This document shows, piece by piece, positions 58,240-64,000 of a stretch of DNA of 64,000 nt (the stretch's first letter is position 1; the number at the start of each line of letters is the position of its first letter). Both the position numbers and the translations under genes were made by a program. The notes beneath the pieces were generated by a model. The model had not been told where the DNA came from and did no database searches. It saw only the letters and a list, made by a program, of their open reading frames with translations. The DNA is from Isotricha intestinalis (Eukaryota > Ciliophora > Litostomatea > Vestibuliferida > Isotrichidae), in the NCBI GenBank assembly GCA_023807065.1, contig JAJJLU010000367.1, positions 1 through 64,000 on the forward strand, read 5' to 3'.

Positions 58240-59733
58240 TTAATAATTTTTTGATATTTTTTCTATTCTTTTTTTAAGATATTGAATCTTATCATTCATA
58301 TTACTAAAATTTTGTAATTGAACTTCAATTCTTTGATTATCATTATTAAAATAATTATTATTTTCATAAATATCTTTTTGCTGATTAAAATTAGTATTAT
58401 TATTATTATAATTATAATTGATATTATTATTAGGATTAATATCAAAATTATTTTTATTATTAATATTATTATTATTAATATTATTATTTTCATATTCATT
58501 TAAAATTCTTTTTAATTCATTATTTTCATTAATTAATTGTTGCATTCTATTTTCAAATTGTATATTTAAATCTTGAATTTCTTTTTGATGATTGAATAAA
58601 AGTGTATCATATTCATTTTTTAAATTATTCAAAGTTTCACCATAATTATTAATAATCATTTCCAAATCACTAATTTTAATATTATTATTATCATCATTTC
58701 GATTATTAATATTATTAGTATTATTAATAATATTTTCTTTTTCTTTTAAATTTTGAATAATAATTCTTTGTTTAGCAACTTCATCATTTAAAGCATCACA
58801 TTCTTCATATTTTAAAGAAAGTTCTCTTGTTAATTGAACAGTTTCTTGATTTAATTGTTCAATTTTATCTCTTAAATCTTTTATTTTTAAATAATCATAT
58901 GGATTATTATCATTTGAATGATTTAATTGATTAATTTGATTATTTTGATTTTCTTCATTTGAATCTTTATAATAATTTATAGAATTATTTATATCATTTA
59001 TCGTATTTTTTACATTTGATAAAAGATTTACATTTTTATTATAATTTTGAAATTTTGAATTTATTTTATTTTTATTAAATTTAAATTTTGAATTTATTGA
59101 ATTTTCAGGTGAATTTATATTTGTTAATGATGCATTTTCTGTTCTTAATTCTTTTAATTGAGATAATAATTCTTGATTTTTTTTTGAAAGATTTGTAAAT
59201 TTTTCATTTTTTTCATTTTGAATTAATTCTATTTTCTTCTCTAATTCTATTATTTTTAAATCTTTTGATTTTAATATATTTTGATATTCATTTTCTTTTA
59301 TTTTATTATTTTTATCATTTGATTCAGTCAATGATTTATATTTATTTATTTCTGCTTCATTTTCAAAAAGAATATTTTTCAATTTTATGTTTTCTTCTTT
59401 TAAATTTGATATTTTTTTCTCATAAACTTCTTCATTATTCTTAAATTCTTTTTCTAAATTTTTTTCTTTTTCAATATATTTTTCTCTTAATGATTGTTCT
59501 AAATTTCTAAATTCTTTTGTTATAGAAGTAAATTTTTTTTCATAATCACTTTGAAGAGAAGTTAATTTTTCAATTGTTCTTTCATTATTTTTAATTTTCC
59601 TATTAGCTAAATCTAATTGGAAATTTAATTTTTCAATAATTTCATTTTGTTCAAAATTCCCATTATTTTCAGTATTTACTCTATTAGTAAATTCATCATC
59701 TTTTTCTTCAATAGTATCCAATTCTTCTTTCAT
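58240..59733 (-). CDS. Coiled-coil protein
   Basis: A 497-residue protein that is coiled coil for most of its length: about 25-200 (LDLANRKIKNNERTIEKLTS, KNLEKEFKNNEEVYEKKISN), an Asn-rich break at 205-275, about 280-330 (KDLRDKIEQLNQETVQLTREL), a second break, about 350-415, and a short C-terminal helix (MNDKIQYLKKRIEKISKNY). No membrane segment. Golgin- or centrosome-type function is possible, but nothing identifies a family. It is 85 bp from WDR70 on the same strand. Confidence 0.7.
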   Translation of the reverse strand: MKEELDTIEEKDDEFTNRVNTENNGNFEQNEIIEKLNFQLDLANRKIKNNERTIEKLTSLQSDYEKKFTSITKEFRNLEQSLREKYIEKEKNLEKEFKNNEEVYEKKISNLKEENIKLKNILFENEAEINKYKSLTESNDKNNKIKENEYQNILKSKDLKIIELEKKIELIQNEKNEKFTNLSKKNQELLSQLKELRTENASLTNINSPENSINSKFKFNKNKINSKFQNYNKNVNLLSNVKNTINDINNSINYYKDSNEENQNNQINQLNHSNDNNPYDYLKIKDLRDKIEQLNQETVQLTRELSLKYEECDALNDEVAKQRIIIQNLKEKENIINNTNNINNRNDDNNNIKISDLEMIINNYGETLNNLKNEYDTLLFNHQKEIQDLNIQFENRMQQLINENNELKRILNEYENNNINNNNINNKNNFDINPNNNINYNYNNNNTNFNQQKDIYENNNYFNNDNQRIEVQLQNFSNMNDKIQYLKKRIEKISKNY

Positions 59734-59818
59734 AAAATAAAAAAAAATTAATTACAAAAAAAAATATAATATAAGAAAAAAACCAATTTAAACATACTAT
59801 ATAAAATAAAAACAAAAT

Positions 59819-61648
59819 TTAATTATTTTTTTTAAACTTTAATTGTGAAATAGGAAGTTGAAAAATGCTTTTTTTACAAGTGCAAAATTTCAATCCACAA
59901 TGAGGGCATAATTTTCTTTTAGTTTGTTCATAAAATCTGACTTCATCTTCGACAACAGCATCATGATCTAAAATACTTTTAGGTTGAGTATCTTTATAAG
60001 CATTATTAATCCAATCTCCTTTTGTATCAAATTTTTTTAACATTTCTTGAATATCACCTTCTTTATAAATAGATTTATTAATTTGTCTCATAATATGTTG
60101 AGTCACACTTGTTTGTCGATTAAATCTAAATTCAGGAGCAATATTTAATCTTTCTGAAGTTAATTTATCTTCTTCTATTCCATTTATTTTATCTAAATAT
60201 GTTTGTCTTGAAAAATTTATCTCTTCAAATAATGGAAGTTGTAATGGTGTTATTACTGGCATTACATATGAAAAATTTTCCTCTGTTTTTTCCTTTATTT
60301 TAGTCTTTTTAAATATACTATTTATTATCCCATTATTGGATATTTCAGGATCAAAATAAATTTCACAATCTCCTTTTGTATCACATGAAAAAATTTGATT
60401 CAATTTTGAATCCCATAAAATTGAAGTTGGAGAATTATTATTTAATTTCATATCATATAAAAGTGAATAATCTTCTAAAGAAAAAAATTTAAAATATCCA
60501 TAATCACTTCTTTTAACAGGACTAGTTCCAGTTAACACAATATTATTTAATGAATTTAAAGTTATTCCCATTTTTGAATTTAAAGAAGGTAAATTATCCC
60601 AAATATGAACAGCTTCTTTTACATTTCTCATATCCCATAATTTCATTGTTGAATCATCACATCTTGATAAAAATTTAAATTCATCTATAAATAAAATACA
60701 ACTTATTTCACAATTATTTTCATGTGCATTTTGAATATAAATTTCAGGTCTCCAATTTTTATTAGAAAAAATTTGAATAGAACCATCATTAACTCCTCCA
60801 GCGATTAAATTCCCTTTAATATTATAATTACAAGTATTAACAGGAATTTTCTTATTTTTTAAAGTTTTAACTCTTAAAACAGAACTTTGCATAATATCTC
60901 TATCAATTCCAATTTGTTTAGAGTAAATATCCCAAATTCGAATAGTAGAATCTCGACTGGAAGTGATAAATAAATTTTTTTCAACAGGATGAAATTTTCC
61001 ATCGGTTAAAGGGAAAGTATGTCCTTTTGTATTTCTAATATCAACAAGATAAGAATCTCCTTTAACACAAGCAATTTCATTTTCTCCATTTCTACTTAAA
61101 ATTTTTGCTTGGCAATCAGTTGAACATACTAAAAGGAAACCACCACTTGCTGACCATGATACTGATACAACAGGGAATTCACCTTCATTACCACAGTCGA
61201 TAATGTGGTTTGGAGATGGAGTACTTCTAAGAGAATTAAAATCCCATATTTTCACTGTCCCGTCCGAGGAGGAAGTAGCCAAGAGAGTCGATTTCACATC
61301 TATGTCTAATGAGGTTATTGGCTTTTCAGATGTGTGAGTTATTGTTACTTTGTGTGTTAGTGGAAATTTTACTTTTTCTAATGTATTATTTTCTTCTTTA
61401 GATTTTATATTCTTTTTATTTGGAGTTTCTATATTCTTTTCTGTTTTATAATATGAAAGAATTTCCGATTTTAATGATGGGGTTATTTCTGATTCTACTG
61501 AACCAAAAATTAATGGCATTTCATTTGGGTTTTTTGATTTTTTCAAAATTTTGTCTATTACACTTAATTTTGGCTTTGATGAGTCAGATTCAGGAAGATA
61601 TATATAATCTACTAATGGTTTTGGCTCTTCTTCTTCATTTTCTTCCAT
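59819..61648 (-). CDS. WDR70: WDR70 (gastrulation defective) homolog, WD40 protein
   Basis: A 609-residue nuclear WD40 protein. Blades in order match WDR70: FPLTHKVTITHTSEKPITSL, TVKIWDFNSL, SGGFLLVCSTDCQAKILSRNG, CVKGDSYLVDIRNTKGHT, STIRIWDIYSK, VNTCNYNIKGNLIAGGVNDGSIQIF, DDSTMKLWDMRNVKE, LTGTSPVKRSDYGYFKFF, LWDSKLNQIF, EIYFDPEISNNG. The post-propeller segment (ITPLQLPLFEE, QTYLDKINGIEEDKL, AYKDTQPKSILDHD) is also family-typical. The C-terminus adds CPHCGLKFCTCKK, a short zinc-binding-like motif. WDR70 acts in CUL4-DDB1-linked chromatin and DNA repair functions in yeast and animals. Confidence 0.95.
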   Translation of the reverse strand: MEENEEEEPKPLVDYIYLPESDSSKPKLSVIDKILKKSKNPNEMPLIFGSVESEITPSLKSEILSYYKTEKNIETPNKKNIKSKEENNTLEKVKFPLTHKVTITHTSEKPITSLDIDVKSTLLATSSSDGTVKIWDFNSLRSTPSPNHIIDCGNEGEFPVVSVSWSASGGFLLVCSTDCQAKILSRNGENEIACVKGDSYLVDIRNTKGHTFPLTDGKFHPVEKNLFITSSRDSTIRIWDIYSKQIGIDRDIMQSSVLRVKTLKNKKIPVNTCNYNIKGNLIAGGVNDGSIQIFSNKNWRPEIYIQNAHENNCEISCILFIDEFKFLSRCDDSTMKLWDMRNVKEAVHIWDNLPSLNSKMGITLNSLNNIVLTGTSPVKRSDYGYFKFFSLEDYSLLYDMKLNNNSPTSILWDSKLNQIFSCDTKGDCEIYFDPEISNNGIINSIFKKTKIKEKTEENFSYVMPVITPLQLPLFEEINFSRQTYLDKINGIEEDKLTSERLNIAPEFRFNRQTSVTQHIMRQINKSIYKEGDIQEMLKKFDTKGDWINNAYKDTQPKSILDHDAVVEDEVRFYEQTKRKLCPHCGLKFCTCKKSIFQLPISQLKFKKNN

Positions 61649-61964
61649 TTATTTTAATATTTTTTTTTAATATTTTTATTCATTTACTCTTTTTTTACTT
61701 TTTTTTGGGAAATTTAAATTTATTTATTATTTTTTTTATTTTTCATTTTAGGATATTTTTTATGAAAATTGGGAAACCAAAATTTATTTATTTATGAAGA
61801 TAAAAGGTAAAGATATAATATTTTTGTAAAGAACATTAAATATATTTGAATTTAATTATTTTGAAAAAAACAAAATGAAAAAATCTTTATTTAAAAATAA
61901 ATAAATATTTAAAAATTAATTTAAACGAAGAAATCTTAAATTATAATAATAAATAATCAAAAAA
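61649..61964. other. Divergent promoter spacer
   Basis: About 316 bp between the starts of WDR70 (minus) and the PHD-finger gene (plus). It is AT-rich and asymmetric, with T-rich tracts near 61649-61740 and A-rich tracts near 61860-61960, as expected for two outward promoters. No obvious motif or ORF is present beyond the shadow of the WDR70 start. Confidence 0.5.
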
Positions 61965-63044
61965 ATGAAAAAGCTTTCAATAAACACCGAATTACAATCA
62001 TATGATAATGATTGTGAATTATGTACAACAACATCAAGTAAAGGTACATTGAATGCTTTAAACTTGACTCAATTTATTTCAAAAAAGACATTACGTGGAA
62101 GAAAAGAGAAAAGTCCTCTTCCAAAAGGGAAAAAAAAATGTTCAATATGTTTAGAATACGAGGAATATTCAAAAGATAAATTAATATCATGTCAAATATG
62201 TAAATGTATTTTTCACATAAAATGTTATCATATAAAATTGAATGAAAAAGAAATAAATTCATCGATAATATGTGAAAGATGTATGAATTCCGAAAAAGAA
62301 AATATTCCACTAAATTTATATAAATGTTTTATTTGTGGATGCAGTGATGGAGTTCTTTGTAAAAATAAAAATAATAATTTATATTATCATTATTTATGTT
62401 ATAGATTATTACCAGAATTATATGAAGAAAGTGAAAATGAAAGTGAAATATCAAAGGAAAAAATTCGTAAATGGAGATATAAAAGTAGTTGTAAATATTG
62501 TAATGAACATATTTCAAAAGAAAAAGTTGTTATTAAATGCAATAATACTAAATGTAAAAATTATTATCATATTCCATGTGCAATTCAAAAAGGAATGTTA
62601 TTTTCAATTAATTATTTATATAAATATTATTGTTTTGATGAATTTAAAGATAAGATTAGTGTTCCTTTTTTCTGTGCTTCTCATAATAAAAGACCAGCTC
62701 ATGCTTATAGATTAAATGTTATTAATAATCTAAATTTTGACCCTGATAACATTAAATGTGATGAAATTATTATTTATCCTAAAAAATCTAATAATAAAAT
62801 TAGAATTTATTTAGATGATGAACAATTAGAAAATAAAAATAATAATCAAATTGTAAATTATGAGCATAATAATATTAATTATTTTAAATCATTTGATGAA
62901 AACCCAGATTTTATTAATAATAAAATTTCTTTTGGTGAAGGATTATTTGAAAAATATTATGAAAATGATAATGAAAGTATTTTTGACTTTTATCAAAATG
63001 ATGAAGAAGAACATTTATTTTTTAGAAATTGTAATAATTTATAA
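61965..63044 (+). CDS. PHD finger / extended PHD (ePHD) protein
   Basis: A 359-residue protein. A PHD finger lies at about residues 50-105 (KKCSICLEYEEYSKDKLISCQICKC, FHIKCYH, ICERCMN). An extended PHD of the JADE/BRPF/MLL kind follows at about 112-245: YKCFICGCSDGVLC, YYHYLCYRLLPELY, CKYCNEHISKEKVVIKCNNT, CKNYYHIPCAIQKG, and a final FFCASHN. The last 110 residues are Asn-rich and acidic. Such PHD-ePHD pairs read the histone H3 tail in acetyltransferase or methyltransferase complexes. It is not clear which complex this one serves. Confidence 0.9.
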   Translation: MKKLSINTELQSYDNDCELCTTTSSKGTLNALNLTQFISKKTLRGRKEKSPLPKGKKKCSICLEYEEYSKDKLISCQICKCIFHIKCYHIKLNEKEINSSIICERCMNSEKENIPLNLYKCFICGCSDGVLCKNKNNNLYYHYLCYRLLPELYEESENESEISKEKIRKWRYKSSCKYCNEHISKEKVVIKCNNTKCKNYYHIPCAIQKGMLFSINYLYKYYCFDEFKDKISVPFFCASHNKRPAHAYRLNVINNLNFDPDNIKCDEIIIYPKKSNNKIRIYLDDEQLENKNNNQIVNYEHNNINYFKSFDENPDFINNKISFGEGLFEKYYENDNESIFDFYQNDEEEHLFFRNCNNL

Positions 63045-63098
63045 ATTACTTTTAGTTAGGGAAAAATTAATAATAATAATATTATAAAACCATTATAA

Positions 63099-63130
63099 GT
63101 ATCTATAAAATGTTTCAATTTTTTAGATAC
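63099..63130. other. Hairpin in the 63 kb spacer
   Basis: GTATCTATAAAAT (63099-63111) and its complementary arm (63118-63130) pair in 12 of 13 positions around a 6-base loop GTTTCA. It begins 55 bp after the stop codon of the PHD gene, so it may belong to its 3' UTR or be a separate small RNA; neither can be decided from sequence. Confidence 0.4.
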
Positions 63131-63397
63131 GGGTTTATAAATGTTTTAATCGGACAAAATTAGTTTTATTCTTTTTATATATTTTTGATTTAATTTTAAT
63201 TATTTAAAATAAATATGGAGAAGAGTGAAAAAAAATATAAATTTTTTTATATTTTAATTAATTTAATTTATAATCAATTAAAATAATATATGTAAAAATA
63301 ATTATTATAGGATAAAAAAAGGAAAAAATTTTCTATGATAATAATTAAATAGTCTGAATGATTAATTCAAATTTTTAAACACTTCTTTTTTTTTATT

Positions 63398-63526
63398 TAT
63401 ACCCTTTTTATAATTTAATACAAGTTTTTTTCTCTTTTTTTAATTTGAATAATACAATAAATCCTTATTTATCAATTAAAAAAAAAAGATATTTATTTTA
63501 TTTTTAACATCAATAAAAAGGGTATA
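63398..63526. repeat. 14-bp perfect inverted repeat
   Basis: TATACCCTTTTTAT at 63398-63411 and its exact reverse complement at 63513-63526, separated by 101 bp. The GGG/CCC core makes a chance match less likely in this AT-rich context. It lies about 150 bp upstream of the gene that starts at 63680. Confidence 0.5.
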
Positions 63527-63679
63527 TTTTTTTAAAGGTTTTAAATCCTTTTTTTTAAAAATGAAAAAAAATAATAATCGAAATATAAAATATGATTAAT
63601 TAATAAAATAATTAAATAATTAAATAATAAAATAATAAATAATTTTATAAAATTAATATTGAAATATTTAATTATTTCA

Positions 63680-64000
63680 ATGGAATTCTTTAAAAAAAGT
63701 CATTCAGATAGATTAGACCAACAACCTCAATCAAATCCTATATTTCAAGAAGAATTAAAATTAAACATAACAGAAAAAATAATAGATAATAATAATAAAA
63801 TAACAAACTTAATATACAATATAAATGATTATTCTAATGGAAAATTTAATTTAAACAAAACAAATAAAATAAAACTGACAAAAAGAAAGAAAACCAAAAA
63901 AATAAATGGAAATTTAATTAAAATATATAATAATAGAGATTCACCCTTAAATGGGAATATATCAACAAAAGGAGAAACAAATTTTTTTGATTCAATTTCA
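63680..64000 (+). CDS. Start of an unidentified gene (partial, runs off the window)
   Basis: An ATG at 63680 opens a frame that stays open for 107 codons to the window end. The product begins MEFFKKSHSDRLDQQPQSNP and is Asn/Lys-rich and polar, with a basic run (KIKLTKRKKTKKING). No domain is visible yet; this is probably the disordered N-terminus of a longer protein. Confidence 0.55.
   Translation, partial: MEFFKKSHSDRLDQQPQSNPIFQEELKLNITEKIIDNNNKITNLIYNINDYSNGKFNLNKTNKIKLTKRKKTKKINGNLIKIYNNRDSPLNGNISTKGETNFFDSIS

Larger units (their letters stand above)
63045..63679. other. Longest spacer of the window, with inverted repeats
   Basis: 635 bp of AT-rich DNA with two notable structures: a short hairpin at 63099-63130 and a 14-bp perfect inverted repeat (63398-63411 and 63513-63526). 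No tRNA-like or conserved RNA sequence could be identified, and there is no significant open frame. Confidence 0.55.

Noticed and set aside
63099..63260. tRNA or snRNA gene in the 63 kb spacer
   Set aside because: No cloverleaf, box A/B or conserved snRNA sequence could be read; only a simple hairpin is present.
1..64000. CRISPR arrays, insertion sequences, bacterial operons or viral genes
   Set aside because: No regularly spaced repeats, transposase or integrase domains, ribosome-binding pattern or viral proteins are visible; the content is eukaryotic nuclear.
1..64000. UAA/UAG recoding to Gln as in Tetrahymena and many other ciliates
   Set aside because: Gln is encoded by CAA/CAG throughout, and all long conserved frames end at TAA/TAG where the family is expected to end.

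Overview
The window is the end of a very AT-rich, gene-dense nuclear chromosome from a flagellated or ciliated protist. It opens with four tandem AATCCCC units (C-strand telomere repeat CCCCAAT, positions 1-30). Genes are packed on both strands with spacers of mostly 50-450 bp. Long open frames read through with the standard code, and introns are almost absent. Of the 36 complete genes I called, 35 end in TAA, one in TAG and none in TGA. Telomere type, compactness, standard code and axonemal genes together suggest a ciliate macronuclear chromosome. The CCCCAAT repeat and the standard code fit litostomatean (rumen-type) ciliates best. That assignment is inference from memory; no taxonomic marker gene is present.

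Layout. 1-8 kb: telomere, then a giant USP9X/USP24/USP34-type deubiquitinase on the minus strand, whose 3' end is split by two introns of 26 and 27 nt. 8-15.4 kb: small genes with a strong ciliary theme (DNAAF11/LRRC6, an EFCAB10-like RIIa/EF-hand protein, a DLN-type NEK kinase), plus a ZNRD2-like zinc-ribbon protein and a small ATP6AP2-like membrane protein. 15.4-21 kb: long coiled-coil or low-complexity proteins. 21-31 kb: RBJ/DNAJC27-like GTPase, a zinc-ribbon/kinase fusion, a chitin-synthase-like membrane protein lacking catalytic motifs, an ENT nucleoside transporter, VPS72/YL1 and an ER J-protein. 31-36 kb: an Asn/Gln-rich repeat protein, a decayed membrane-protein gene and a CDPK. 36-46.7 kb: a CaaX protein, a PDI, a pepsin-fold pseudoenzyme, an F-box/multi-TM protein, a B-box/WD40 protein and glutamate-cysteine ligase. 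46.9-52.7 kb: a 1934-residue fusion of a BIRC6-type E2 with a complete E1. 52.8-64 kb: coiled-coil proteins, a TPM-domain protein interrupted by one in-frame TGA, a decayed and an intact pepsin-fold paralog, WDR70, a PHD/ePHD protein and the start of one more gene.

The most striking element is the E2-E1 fusion at 46907-52711. One uninterrupted frame carries, in order, a CSN2-like N-terminus, the helical region and UBC domain of BIRC6/BRUCE with its catalytic Cys, and a full E1 (both adenylation halves, catalytic Cys, UFD). In animals BIRC6 is charged by the E1 UBA6, so the fusion would put two consecutive steps of one pathway on one chain. With the giant USP, the F-box/TM protein and the B-box protein, the window is rich in ubiquitin-system genes, but no operon-like logic links them.

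Other themes: pseudoenzymes (three pepsin-fold copies without catalytic Asp, one of them a pseudogene; a PDI domain without CxxC; a chitin-synthase-like protein without EDR/QRRRW) and unusual domain fusions.
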